A stretch of DNA of 64,000 bases from NCBI RefSeq assembly GCF_003121485.1, contig NZ_QAVX01000007.1, positions 1-64,000 of the forward strand, given 5' to 3'. The notes under the pieces are model-generated. The model searched no databases. It was given only the letters and a program-made list of their open reading frames with translations, and was not told where the DNA came from. The translations under genes and the position numbers were made by a program. Positions 11,488 through 20,415 of the stretch are shown here, piece by piece. This DNA is from Dyella sp. C11 (GTDB taxonomy: Bacteria; Pseudomonadota; Gammaproteobacteria; Xanthomonadales; Rhodanobacteraceae). How positions within the stretch are numbered: the first letter of the stretch is position 1; the number at the start of each line of letters is the position of its first letter.

Positions 11488-12720
11488 ATGAACCTGATCC
11501 GCCGTACCCTCTCTTCGCTCGCCGTCGCCGCTCTGGTCGTCGGCACCGCCGTTGCCCAGCAGACCCCGCCCAAGCCCGTTCCGGTGCCGCGCCCGGTCAC
11601 GCCCGAGGCGCCGGTGCCGCCGCCGCCGGATGTCGATGGCAAGAGCTGGGTGCTGATGGATTACGCCACGGGCCAGGTGCTTGCCTCCAAGGAGCCTGAC
11701 CTGCGCGTGGAGCCGGCATCGATCACCAAGATCATGACCGACTACGTGGTCTCGGCCGAAGTCGCCAACGGCAAGGTCCACATGACCGATCCGGTGAACA
11801 TCAGCGAGAACGCATGGCGCAGCGGCGGTGCGGGCACCGACGGTTCCACCAGCTTCCTCAAGCTCAACAGCCAGGTGCCGCTGAAGGACCTGCTGTACGG
11901 CCTGATCATCCAGTCCGGCAACGACGCCGCCATCGCGCTGGCCGAGCACACGGCGGGCTCCGAGCAGGCTTTTGCAGGCCTGATGAACGGTTATGCCAAG
12001 CAGCTGGGCATGACCAACTCGAACTTCGTGAACGCGTCGGGTTACCCGGTCGCCAACCACTACAGCACGGCGCGCGACATCGCCATTCTTTCGCGCGCGC
12101 TGATCCACGACTTCCCCGAGGACTATGCGATCTCGGCGATCAAGGATTTCGAGTGGAACGGCATCAAGCAGCACAACCGCAACCTGCTGCTGTGGCGTGA
12201 CCCCACCGTCGATGGCATCAAGACCGGTCACACAGCCGCTGCCGGCTTCTGCCTGGCCGCCTCGGCCAAGCAGGGCGATTCGCGCATGATCGCCATCGTC
12301 ATGGGCTCGACCAACGAGAAGACCCGCGCCGACGCCGCCATGGCGTTGATGAGCTACGGTTTCCGTTTCTATGAGACGCATAAGCTCTACGACGGCAACA
12401 AGCCGCTGGCGACGCCGCGTCTGTGGAAGGGTGCTTCCAATCAGCTTGAACTGGGCGTGGCCGACAACGTGCTCGTCACGGTAAAGCGCGGCGATTACGA
12501 CAAGCTGCAGGCCACCATGGACGTGCCGGCGACGCTGATCGCGCCGTTCACCAAGGGGCAGCAGGTCGGTACGCTGCGCATCACGCTGGATGGCCAGCCG
12601 GTGCAGAACGTGCCGCTGATCGCCCTGGCCGATGCACCGCAGGCCGGTTTCTTCGGTCGCCTGTGGGACAGCATCATGCTGTGGTTCCACAGCGACAAGA
12701 AGCCCGACGAAAAGAAGTGA
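11488..12720 (+). CDS. dacC: D-alanyl-D-alanine carboxypeptidase (PBP5/6 family)
   Basis: 410 residues. Signal peptide (about 1-27, ending AVAQQ), then a serine peptidase S11 domain with SxxK (ASITKIM), SGN (QSGNDAAIALAEH) and KTG (IKTGHTAAAGFCLAASA), and the PBP5-type C-terminal beta domain ending in an amphipathic helix (FFGRLWDSIMLWFHS) that would bind the inner membrane. It trims the terminal D-Ala of pentapeptides. ATG 11488 is preferred because it gives a clean signal peptide; an upstream TTG at 11434 is possible. Could equally be named dacA. Confidence 0.94.
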   Translation: MNLIRRTLSSLAVAALVVGTAVAQQTPPKPVPVPRPVTPEAPVPPPPDVDGKSWVLMDYATGQVLASKEPDLRVEPASITKIMTDYVVSAEVANGKVHMTDPVNISENAWRSGGAGTDGSTSFLKLNSQVPLKDLLYGLIIQSGNDAAIALAEHTAGSEQAFAGLMNGYAKQLGMTNSNFVNASGYPVANHYSTARDIAILSRALIHDFPEDYAISAIKDFEWNGIKQHNRNLLLWRDPTVDGIKTGHTAAAGFCLAASAKQGDSRMIAIVMGSTNEKTRADAAMALMSYGFRFYETHKLYDGNKPLATPRLWKGASNQLELGVADNVLVTVKRGDYDKLQATMDVPATLIAPFTKGQQVGTLRITLDGQPVQNVPLIALADAPQAGFFGRLWDSIMLWFHSDKKPDEKK

Positions 12721-12733
12721 CGGAGGTTCTGTG

Positions 12734-13024
12734 ATGCGCGATATCGACTCCATCGAGGCCCAGCAAGAGGGCCAGGGCTTCCAGTTTCCCGGCGAGTTTG
12801 AAATCACCGCCATGGGCAACGCCGCCGTGGACCTGAAGGCCCGCGTGCCGCAGATCCTGGAAGGTATCGGCCTGCACGTGCTGCATGAGACGGTGAAGCA
12901 CCGTCACTCGCGCGAAGGCAACTTCATCTCGGTCACGGTGAGTTTCCGTGCCGAGACGCGCGAGCAGTACGACCAGGCCCACACCTCCCTGCGTGCCGAT
13001 CCGGATATTCGCTACACGCTGTAA
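12734..13024 (+). CDS. ybeD: YbeD/DUF493 family protein
   Basis: 96 residues, small alpha/beta protein of the DUF493 family (E. coli YbeD, 87 aa) with the family core FPGEFEITAMGNA and the VKHRHSREGNFISVTVSF strand region. The fold resembles ACT-like regulatory domains; the role is unknown. ATG 12734 has a GGAGG site about 6 bases upstream. It lies between dacC and lipB as in many gammaproteobacteria. Confidence 0.92.
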   Translation: MRDIDSIEAQQEGQGFQFPGEFEITAMGNAAVDLKARVPQILEGIGLHVLHETVKHRHSREGNFISVTVSFRAETREQYDQAHTSLRADPDIRYTL

Positions 13025-13158
13025 GGCGCCCGGGTGCCGCCCAGGCGCCCCGAGAGCTGGCGGGAAGGCCGTTCCCGCCAGCGCGCCAGTGACTTCCAGC
13101 CCTTGCAAGGGCCATCTCACGGCCGCAGATAATCAGCTCCGTTCCCAGGCCATTCCCC

Positions 13159-13827
13159 ATGTCCTTGCCGCTCAAAGTCCGTCGTCTCGGTCGCCAGCCC
13201 TATGAGGCGACCTGGGAGGCGATGAGCCACTTCACCAACAACCGGGGACCCGACACCCCCGATGAGCTCTGGCTGCTCGAACACGACCCCGTGTTCACCC
13301 TTGGCCAGGCAGGCAAGACCGAGCACGTGCTGGCGCCGGGCGATATCCCGGTGATCCACGTCGATCGCGGTGGCCAGGTGACCTATCACGGCCCCGGGCA
13401 GATCGTGGGCTATCCCATGATCGACCTGCGACGCGCCGGTGTGGGTGTGCGGGAACTGGTGAACAAGATCGAGCAGGCCATCATCGATACGCTGGGCCAC
13501 TGGAACATCGGCGCCGACCGCCTGGAGGGCGCCCCGGGCGTCTACGTGGCGGGCGCCAAGGTGGCGGCGCTGGGCCTGCGGGTGCGTCGCGGCTGCAGTT
13601 TCCATGGATTGGCCTTCAACGTGGACATGGACCTGGAGCCGTATCACCGCATCAATCCTTGTGGCTACAAGGGTTTGGAAGTCACGCAAGTGTTAGACTT
13701 GGGCGGTCCGTCGCGCCTGTCGGACGTCGAGGACGCCCTGGTGGAGGAGTTCTGCCGCCAGTTCGGTTTCGTCGCCGAGGCCGCGCCCCCCATCCTCCCT
13801 GAACTACCCGCTCGCGTAGCGGTCTGA
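13159..13827 (+). CDS. lipB: lipoyl(octanoyl) transferase
   Basis: 222 residues. Moves octanoate from acyl-ACP to the lipoyl domain lysine of pyruvate and 2-oxoglutarate dehydrogenases and GcvH. The family signature [17 protein letters not shown], the catalytic lysine region ([13 protein letters not shown]) and the catalytic cysteine ([13 protein letters not shown]) are present. 134 bases separate it from ybeD, while lipA follows after 10 bases. Confidence 0.96.
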   Translation: MSLPLKVRRLGRQPYEATWEAMSHFTNNRGPDTPDELWLLEHDPVFTLGQAGKTEHVLAPGDIPVIHVDRGGQVTYHGPGQIVGYPMIDLRRAGVGVRELVNKIEQAIIDTLGHWNIGADRLEGAPGVYVAGAKVAALGLRVRRGCSFHGLAFNVDMDLEPYHRINPCGYKGLEVTQVLDLGGPSRLSDVEDALVEEFCRQFGFVAEAAPPILPELPARVAV

Positions 13828-13837
13828 GTTTTCCTAC

Positions 13838-14839
13838 ATGAGCGATATCTCTACCTCCAAGGCCATCCCGATCAGCGTCGTCGGCGCCACCGGCGTCGAG
13901 AAGCAGTTGGGTAACGACAAGATCGGGCTGAACCGCGCCGGCTTCGACACCAACGTGCCGACGCTGCGCAAGCCGAGCTGGATCCGCGTGCGCCTGCCGC
14001 AGGGCAACGCCGTGCAGCAGTTGAAGTCGCGCCTGCGCGAAAACTCGCTGGTCACGGTGTGCGAAGAAGCCTCGTGCCCGAACATCCACGAGTGCTTCAG
14101 CAAGGGCACCGCCACCTTCATGATCCTGGGTGAAGTGTGCACGCGCCGTTGCTCGTTCTGCGACGTGGCACATGGCCGCCCGGCTGCGCCCGATCCGCTG
14201 GAACCGGCGCGCCTTGCCGAAACCATTCGCGACATGCGCCTGAAGTACGTGGTGATCACCTCGGTGGATCGCGACGACCTGCGCGACGGCGGTGCCGAGC
14301 ATTTCGCCGCGTGCATTCGCGCCACGCGCCACGCCGCGCCGGACATCAAGATCGAAATCCTCACGCCCGACTTCCGCGGCAAGGGCCGCATGGAGCGTGC
14401 GCTGGAAGTGCTGAAGGACTTCCCGCCGGACGTGTTCAACCACAACCTGGAAACCGTGCCGCACCTGTATCGCGAAGTGCGTCCGGGCGCCGACTACCAG
14501 TGGTCGCTGGATCTGCTCAAGCGCTTCAAGGCGCAGCATCCGGACGTGCCGACCAAGTCCGGCATCATGCTGGGCCTGGGCGAAACGATGGAGCAGGTGC
14601 TGGAAACCATGCGCGACCTGCGCGCGCACGATGTGGACATGATCACCATCGGCCAGTACCTGCAGCCCACGCCGCATCACCACCCGGTGGTCCGTTACTG
14701 GACGCCGGACGAATTCGAATCCCTGCGCGAAGCCGGCGAAGCGATGGGTTTCCATCACGTCGCGTCCGGTCCGCTGGTGCGTTCGTCTTACCACGCCGAC
14801 CTGCAGGCTCACGCCGCAGGCGTCACCGAGCACGCTTGA
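13838..14839 (+). CDS. lipA: lipoyl synthase (radical SAM)
   Basis: 333 residues. Inserts two sulfurs into protein-bound octanoyl groups. Both iron-sulfur motifs are visible: the auxiliary cluster [12 protein letters not shown] and the radical [11 protein letters not shown]. The C-terminal VRSSYHAD with its cluster-binding serine is present. N-terminal 40 residues are a family-typical variable extension. Forms an operon with lipB. Confidence 0.97.
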   Translation: MSDISTSKAIPISVVGATGVEKQLGNDKIGLNRAGFDTNVPTLRKPSWIRVRLPQGNAVQQLKSRLRENSLVTVCEEASCPNIHECFSKGTATFMILGEVCTRRCSFCDVAHGRPAAPDPLEPARLAETIRDMRLKYVVITSVDRDDLRDGGAEHFAACIRATRHAAPDIKIEILTPDFRGKGRMERALEVLKDFPPDVFNHNLETVPHLYREVRPGADYQWSLDLLKRFKAQHPDVPTKSGIMLGLGETMEQVLETMRDLRAHDVDMITIGQYLQPTPHHHPVVRYWTPDEFESLREAGEAMGFHHVASGPLVRSSYHADLQAHAAGVTEHA

Positions 14840-14857
14840 AGAGCTCCCAGAGAACCT

Positions 14858-17116
14858 ATGAAACTGCGCCCCTCGCTAGCTTTGTTGATTGCCCTTGCCG
14901 TCAGTGGTGCCGGTGCGTACGCGCAGTCCGCGGCGGATCTCACCGATAGCAGCCAGCCGCGCAAGTTCTCCACGCTGCCGCTGAAGCCCACCGTGACGCA
15001 GGCACAGGCGGCGCAGCTCTCCGCGCGCTTCCTTACGCGTTTCCACTACGACGCCAAGCCGCTCGACGACGCCATGTCGCAGAAGATCTACAAGGCTTAC
15101 GTGGAAAGCCTGGACGGCGAGAAGGTGTTCTTCACGCAGGCGGACCTGGCCAAGTTCGCGCCGCTGAAGACGCAGATGGACGACGCCATCTGGAACCAGG
15201 TTCTCACCGGGCCGTTCTCCATGTTCAACCTGTACATCACGCGCGCCATCGAGCGCATGACGTACGCGCGTGGTTTGTTGAAGCAGGGCTTCGACTTCAA
15301 CACGCAGGAAACCTACAACTACGACCGCAAGAAGGCCGACTGGCCGAAGGATCAGGCCGAGCTCGACACGCTGTGGCGCGAGCGCACCATGAACGACTGG
15401 CTGCGCCTGAAGCTTGCCGGCAAGCCGGACGACGAAATCCGCAAGACGCTGGACAAGCGCTACGCCGGTTACATCGACCGCGTGAAGCAGCTGGACGGCG
15501 AAGACGCGTTCCAGTCCTTCATGAACTCCTATGCCGAATCCACCGATCCGCACACCGATTACCTCGGTCCCCGCGCGGCGGAGAACTTCGACATCTCCAT
15601 GAAGCTGTCGCTGGAGGGCATCGGCGCGGTGCTGCAGGCACGCGACGAATACACGCAGATCCGCGAAATCGTGCCGGCTGGCCCGGCGGCCAAGTCGGGC
15701 AAGGTGCACGTGGGTGATCGCATCGTGGCGATTGGCGAAGGCGCGAATGGCACGATGACGGATGTCATCGGCTGGCGCCTCGACGATGTGGTGAAGCACA
15801 TCCGCGGCAAGAAGGACACCACGGTTCGCCTGGAAATTCTCCCGGCCGACGCGGGCGTGGACGGCAAGCACGAGATGATTTCCCTGGTCCGCCAGAAGGT
15901 GAGCATCGAAGAGCAGGCCGCCAAGAAGAAGGTCATCGAGATCAAGGACGCCGGCGTCACGCGCAAGATCGGCGTGATCGACCTGCCGAGCTTCTACTCC
16001 GACTTCGGTGCTCGCCGCGAAGGCGACAAGGACTTCAAGAGCGCGACCCGCGACGTGGCCAAGCTGCTTGGCGAATTGAAGGCCGAGAATGTTGAAGGCG
16101 TGGTCATCGACCTGCGCAACAACGGCGGCGGTTCGCTGGCCGAAGCCAACGAACTGACGGGTCTGTTCATCGACCAGGGTCCGGTGGTGCAGGTGCGCGA
16201 CGCACGCGGCGAAGTGCAGGTGCAGGGCGACGACGATCCGGGCATGTCCTGGAGCGGCCCGATGGCCGTGCTGGTGAATCGTGGTTCGGCGTCCGCCTCT
16301 GAAATCTTCGCGGCAGCCATCCAGGATTACGGTCGCGGCCTGATCATCGGCCAGCCCACCTTCGGCAAGGGCACCGTGCAGAACCTGGTGGACCTGGACC
16401 GCTTCACGCGCAACAACAGCGAAAAGCCGCAGTATGGCGAGCTGAAGATGACCATCCAGGAATTCTTCCGCATCAACGGCGGCTCCACGCAGCTGAAGGG
16501 CGTGACGCCTGACATCCAGTTCCCGAAGAACGGCGACGAGAAGGACTTCGGCGAGTCGACCTACGACAACGCGCTGCCGTGGACGCAGATCGCCGCTGCC
16601 GACTACAAGCCGGTGGCCGACCTGCACGCCTACCTGGGCCAGCTGCAGACCCGCCACGATTCCCGCACGGCCACCTCGCCGGGCTGGAAGCTGATGATGG
16701 ACGAGCTGGCGCAGTACAAGAAGATGCGCGACAAGACCAGCATCTCGCTCAACTTTGCCCAGCGTGAAGCCGAGCGAAAGGATCTGGACGCCGTGCAGGC
16801 CTCGTTCCGTGCGCGCCATAAGGCCATCGACGGCAATACGTCGGCTGACGACGATGATTCGCTGGCGATGGACGACGGCCTCAACGCCAACGAGCGCAGC
16901 CTGAAGACCGAACTGCAGCAGGAGAAGGACGCCAAGAAGGCAGCCGATCCGCAGCTCGACGAAACGGCGCACATCCTGTTCGACGCCGTGGGCCTGATCA
17001 AGGGCGACTCGAAGCTGGCGGCGCAGGTGTTGCCGTACGGCGGCAAGTTCTCCAGCACCGGCGCAACGACGGCGGCGGCATCGCCGGAGAAGCCGCAGGG
17101 TCCGGCGGCTCACTGA
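14858..17116 (+). CDS. prc: tail-specific protease Prc
   Basis: 752 residues. Periplasmic S41 serine protease that trims or degrades proteins by their C-termini and processes peptidoglycan enzymes, which fits its place after the elongation genes. Signal peptide (1-22, ending AYAQS), N-terminal helical domain, PDZ (about 245-330), protease core with SASASEIFAAAIQDYGR (nucleophile S479 by alignment to E. coli S452) and PTFGKGTVQ (K504), then the C-terminal helical domain with a short Ala-rich end. Starts 18 bases after lipA. Confidence 0.95.
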   Translation: MKLRPSLALLIALAVSGAGAYAQSAADLTDSSQPRKFSTLPLKPTVTQAQAAQLSARFLTRFHYDAKPLDDAMSQKIYKAYVESLDGEKVFFTQADLAKFAPLKTQMDDAIWNQVLTGPFSMFNLYITRAIERMTYARGLLKQGFDFNTQETYNYDRKKADWPKDQAELDTLWRERTMNDWLRLKLAGKPDDEIRKTLDKRYAGYIDRVKQLDGEDAFQSFMNSYAESTDPHTDYLGPRAAENFDISMKLSLEGIGAVLQARDEYTQIREIVPAGPAAKSGKVHVGDRIVAIGEGANGTMTDVIGWRLDDVVKHIRGKKDTTVRLEILPADAGVDGKHEMISLVRQKVSIEEQAAKKKVIEIKDAGVTRKIGVIDLPSFYSDFGARREGDKDFKSATRDVAKLLGELKAENVEGVVIDLRNNGGGSLAEANELTGLFIDQGPVVQVRDARGEVQVQGDDDPGMSWSGPMAVLVNRGSASASEIFAAAIQDYGRGLIIGQPTFGKGTVQNLVDLDRFTRNNSEKPQYGELKMTIQEFFRINGGSTQLKGVTPDIQFPKNGDEKDFGESTYDNALPWTQIAAADYKPVADLHAYLGQLQTRHDSRTATSPGWKLMMDELAQYKKMRDKTSISLNFAQREAERKDLDAVQASFRARHKAIDGNTSADDDDSLAMDDGLNANERSLKTELQQEKDAKKAADPQLDETAHILFDAVGLIKGDSKLAAQVLPYGGKFSSTGATTAAASPEKPQGPAAH

Positions 17117-17136
17117 GGATGGTTTGAGGATGGACG

Positions 17137-17164
17137 AAAAGGGCGGCCAGATGGCCGCCTTTTT
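17137..17164 (+). terminator. terminator after prc
   Basis: 12-bp stem (AAAAGGGCGGCC / GGCCGCCTTTTT with one G-T pair), 4-base loop, then more T residues. A textbook intrinsic terminator closing the mreB-to-prc run. Confidence 0.9.
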
Positions 17165-17200
17165 TGTTTGTGCGTGCGGTGGTTCCGAAGCGTGGTCTCT

Positions 17201-17700
17201 CTCCCTCTCCCCTCCGGGGAGAGGGCTGGGGTGAGGGGCGGGTGCTCGCGATGACGCTGCTTCAAGCGATGTATCCGTTCTGGCATTAGCAAATAGCTGC
17301 CTTGTCGCCAGATTGGCCCCTCACCCCAACCCTCTCCCCGGAGGGGAGAGGGAGCAAATCACGTCACTTCGCCGCTGCGTTCTTCGCCGCCTGCTCCTTC
17401 TTCCACTGCTGATACTCCGCAAAATGCGGCATATCGCACGGGTGATTTCGAAGCACGCCCTTGCTCCCTCTCCCCTTCGGGGAGAGGGCTGGGGTGAGGG
17501 GCGGGTGCTTGCGATGACGCTGCTTCAAGCGAGGTGTCTACTTCAGCAGCAGTAAGTAGCCGCGTTATGGCCAGATTGGCCCCTCACCCCAACCCTCTCC
17601 CCGGAGGGGAGAGGGAGAAAATCACGTCACTTCGCCGCTGCCTTCTTCGCCGCCTGCTCCTTCTTCCACTGCTGATACTCCGCAAAATGCGGCATATCGC
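17201..17700. repeat. 263-bp tandem duplication with palindromic dispersed repeats
   Basis: Bases 17201-17437 recur at 17464-17700 with a constant 263-base offset and high identity, except for a divergent patch near 17272-17305. Each copy starts with a palindrome (CCCTCTCCCC / GGGGAGAGGG), holds a second one of the CCTCACCCCAACCCTCTCCCC type, and ends with the last 25 or so codons of the neighbouring M1 peptidase gene. The right copy contains the true gene end (stop at 17627-17629). The left copy (17361-17437) is a detached duplicate of it. No other gene is seen between 17165 and 17626. Confidence 0.9.
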
Positions 17701-19363
17701 GCAGCAGCTTGCTCCGCGGATCGATGATCACGAGTGTGCCCTGTGGTACGGGAATGGAAGCGGCGCCGCCGGTCATCGGCACGGTGATCACCTTGTCGCC
17801 TACCTGCACATCCACCGGCATGGGGAACGGCTTGTCGTGCGGCACCTTCCAGTGCAGGGAAAGCGTGCCGCCTTCGTGGCGGGTTTCCAGCGAGGGCAGG
17901 GCCGCTTCGCGCAGGTACACATCGAAGAACCAGTTGAGATCGCGTCCGCTCACCTGGTTCACGATGTCGATGTAGTCGCGCGTGGTGGCGTAGCGTGGCG
18001 TGAAGTTGCCGGGCCTGGGGTCTGGACGTCCATACACCAGGCGGCGAATGCTTTCGAAGAACGCCTGGTCGCCGATCATCTGCCGCAGCGTGTGCAGCAT
18101 CAGCGAGCCCTTGTAGTAGATGTCGTTGCCGGGTCCATGCTCGGCGTCGTACACCTCGTGCTCGAACTGGCTTTGTCCCTTCACGATGGGGAAGGCGTTC
18201 TTCACCATGCTGCGTTCGTTCTGCAGCATCGAGAAGTACGGCATGTCGCCGTAAAGGTATTGGCCATACAGCGGTTGCATGTACGTGCCGAAACCTTCGT
18301 GCAACCACATGTCGTCCCAGTCGGCATTGGTGATCTGGTTGCCGAACCACTCATGCGAGAACTCGTGCTGCAGCAGCCAATCGAAGCCGTATTCGCTGCG
18401 TGGATAGCCGTTACCGTAGGCGTTGATGGTCTGGTGTTCCATGCCCAGATGCGGCGTTTCCACCACGCCCATTTTCTCGTCGCCAAACGGGTACGGACCA
18501 ATTTCCTGCTCAAAGAAATCGAGCATGCGCGGGAACTCGCCGAACAACTGCTTTGCCTGCGCTTCGTGTCCGCGCAGATACCACATCTGCATCGGAATCG
18601 CGTTGCCGTAGCGGCTGCGGTAATCGCCCTTGATCACATCGAACGGGCCGATGTTGATGGAAATGGCGTACGTGGTCGGATGATTGGCGCGCCAGTGATA
18701 CGTGTGCGTGTCACCGTGTTCCTTGATGTCGACCAGCGTGCCGTTGCCTGGCGCGGCAAGCTTCTTTGGCACGGTGATGTAGGTGTCGACCAGGTCGGGC
18801 TTGCCCTGCGGATGATCGATGCACGGCCAGAACAGGTCGCAACCTTCGCCTTCCACGGCGGTGGCAATCCACGGCTGGCCGTCGTCGGTGTGGCTCCACA
18901 CGAAACCGCCATCCCACGGCGCCTTCTTCGCCACATGCGGTTTGCCGCCATAGCGGATATCCACGGTGACCTTGCCGCCCTTGGCGAGCGGCTTGGGCAG
19001 CGCGATGCGCAGGCGGCCATCCGGATTGCTCCACTGGGTTGCAGCCACCGCCTTGCCGTCCAGCGAAAGCTGGGAAATGGTGAGATGCGGATCGAGATCG
19101 AGCAGCAGCACATCGGTGGATTCGCGCGAGGTGAACGTGAGCTTCGCTTGCGCATCCAGCGTTTGCTGCGCCGGGTCGACGCTGAAATGCAGTTCGGCAT
19201 GATCGAAATTCAAGCGCTGCTGTTCCACCGGCAGCTCTCCACCGGAGCGCTGCGTCTGTTCGGTCAGCGGAGGCTGTTGCGATGCCGGCGTGGCGTCGTC
19301 CGCATGGGCGAGAGAGGCGAGCGCCGCGCACAGGGCGAACGAGAGCAGGCGTGGGGTCGTCAT
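17627..19363 (-). CDS. M1-family zinc metallopeptidase, exported
   Basis: 578 residues. Signal peptide (LLSFALCAALASLAHA), an aminopeptidase N-like beta domain, then the gluzincin catalytic domain with HEFSH (H333, H337) and the third zinc ligand E356 exactly 18 residues later. The exopeptidase motif reads GMEHQ rather than GAMEN, as in a periplasmic/secreted M1 subfamily. It lacks the large C-terminal domain of PepN. The Lys/Ala-rich end (KKEQAAKKAAAK) lies in a duplicated stretch. ATG at 19363 gives the signal peptide; the frame is open further upstream through REP sequence, which is not coding. Confidence 0.9.
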   Translation of the reverse strand: MTTPRLLSFALCAALASLAHADDATPASQQPPLTEQTQRSGGELPVEQQRLNFDHAELHFSVDPAQQTLDAQAKLTFTSRESTDVLLLDLDPHLTISQLSLDGKAVAATQWSNPDGRLRIALPKPLAKGGKVTVDIRYGGKPHVAKKAPWDGGFVWSHTDDGQPWIATAVEGEGCDLFWPCIDHPQGKPDLVDTYITVPKKLAAPGNGTLVDIKEHGDTHTYHWRANHPTTYAISINIGPFDVIKGDYRSRYGNAIPMQMWYLRGHEAQAKQLFGEFPRMLDFFEQEIGPYPFGDEKMGVVETPHLGMEHQTINAYGNGYPRSEYGFDWLLQHEFSHEWFGNQITNADWDDMWLHEGFGTYMQPLYGQYLYGDMPYFSMLQNERSMVKNAFPIVKGQSQFEHEVYDAEHGPGNDIYYKGSLMLHTLRQMIGDQAFFESIRRLVYGRPDPRPGNFTPRYATTRDYIDIVNQVSGRDLNWFFDVYLREAALPSLETRHEGGTLSLHWKVPHDKPFPMPVDVQVGDKVITVPMTGGAASIPVPQGTLVIIDPRSKLLRDMPHFAEYQQWKKEQAAKKAAAK

Positions 19364-19540
19364 CGGCAGGTGTCTCGTCGGATCAAACCCGCAGGATGAC
19401 ATTCCGCGGCGGGAGTCGTCATCGCCGGAAGTCACGGTTGCCTCCGCTAGTGCCGCATCGGCCGTCCGTGCGGTTGTGGCGATTCGCACCAGCGCGCATG
19501 CTTGCGTTGGTCGTTCGTGTGTCATTACCGGAGGCTGTGC

Positions 19541-20146
19541 ATGGATACCCTGCAGAACCTCGCACTGGCGGGTGGCCTGTCTTGGGCCAGCGGCTTTCGC
19601 CTTTACGCCACGGTATTCATCGCGGGTCTGCTCGGGCGGCTGGGTTACGTGCACCTGCCAGATGGCTTGCAGATGCTCACCGATACCTGGGTGCTGGTGA
19701 CGGCGGGCGTGCTGTCGCTGGGCGAGTTCCTGGCCGACAAGATTCCCGCCTTCGACAGCGTGTGGGACGCCATACACACCTTCATTCGCGTTCCTGCGGG
19801 CGCCCTGCTTGCGTGGGGCGTGTTCCGTGATTCGGGTGCGGGCGCGCAGTTCGCAGCGGCGCTGCTGGGCGGCACGCTCGCGTCGGGCACGCACCTGGCA
19901 AAGATGGGTGGAAGGGCATTGATCAACACCTCGCCCGAGCCTTTCAGCAATTGGGGCGCGAGCCTGGGCGAAGACGTGTCGTGGCTGGGCGGCATGTACC
20001 TGATGTGGCAACACCCCGCGGTGTTTCTGGTGCTGCTGGGAATCTTCGTGTTGTTCCTGCTGTGGCTGGTGCCGAAGATTTTGCGTGGCTTGCGTACGCT
20101 GGCGAGGAAGCTGCGTGGAGCGAGGCCCGGCGCGTCTGGCGCTTAG
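19541..20146 (+). CDS. DUF4126 integral membrane protein
   Basis: 201 residues with about five hydrophobic segments. The start (LALAGGLSWASGFRLYATVF) and the middle (GVLSLGEFLADKIPAFDSVWD, then THLAKMGGRALINTSPEPFSNW) match the DUF4126 family of unknown function. A GGAGG site lies 6 bases before ATG 19541. Divergent from the M1 peptidase. Confidence 0.85.
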   Translation: MDTLQNLALAGGLSWASGFRLYATVFIAGLLGRLGYVHLPDGLQMLTDTWVLVTAGVLSLGEFLADKIPAFDSVWDAIHTFIRVPAGALLAWGVFRDSGAGAQFAAALLGGTLASGTHLAKMGGRALINTSPEPFSNWGASLGEDVSWLGGMYLMWQHPAVFLVLLGIFVLFLLWLVPKILRGLRTLARKLRGARPGASGA

Positions 20147-20168
20147 CTCCGCCTGCAGCCAGTGGCTC

Positions 20169-20315
20169 TGTAGGAGCGCACTTGTGCGCGACCGCGGAGC
20201 TGACGAAACCCCTGTCGACAATGTTCGCAAAGATCCCAACGACAGACCGGGTTTCCAAAACGAGGCGGTGATGTACACCCATGCGATGCGGTCGCGCGCA
20301 AGCGCGCTCCTACAA
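20169..20315. repeat. inverted REP pair 1
   Basis: A TGTAGGAGCGCACTTGTGCG unit at 20169-20192 and its inverted relative at 20291-20315 (GTCGCGCGCAAGCGCGCTCC) face each other, each able to form a short hairpin. This is the REP family common in Pseudomonas and Xanthomonadales. It lies between the convergent DUF4126 and leucyl aminopeptidase genes. Confidence 0.85.
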
Positions 20316-20366
20316 GTGAGGTTGCTGGCGCGTTTCCGCCAGGAAACTTGCGGGTTTGAGAAAACA

Positions 20367-20396
20367 AAAAAGGGCGACCCATGGGCCGCCCTTTTT
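20367..20396. terminator. bidirectional terminator
   Basis: Stem AAAAAGGGCG / CGCCCTTTTT with A tract on one side and T tract on the other, so it can work on both strands. It ends the leftward leucyl aminopeptidase gene (stop at 20416) and could stop transcripts from the DUF4126 side. Confidence 0.85.
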
Positions 20397-20415
20397 CGCA
20401 CACCCAGTTACGGGA

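Noticed and set aside
17313-17555. Open frames across the tandem repeat
   Set aside because: They consist only of repeat sequence and the antisense of the peptidase end.
19364-20401. Long open frame upstream of the M1 peptidase on the minus strand
   Set aside because: It runs through a REP pair and opposite the DUF4126 gene, has no family similarity, and the signal peptide begins cleanly at 19363.
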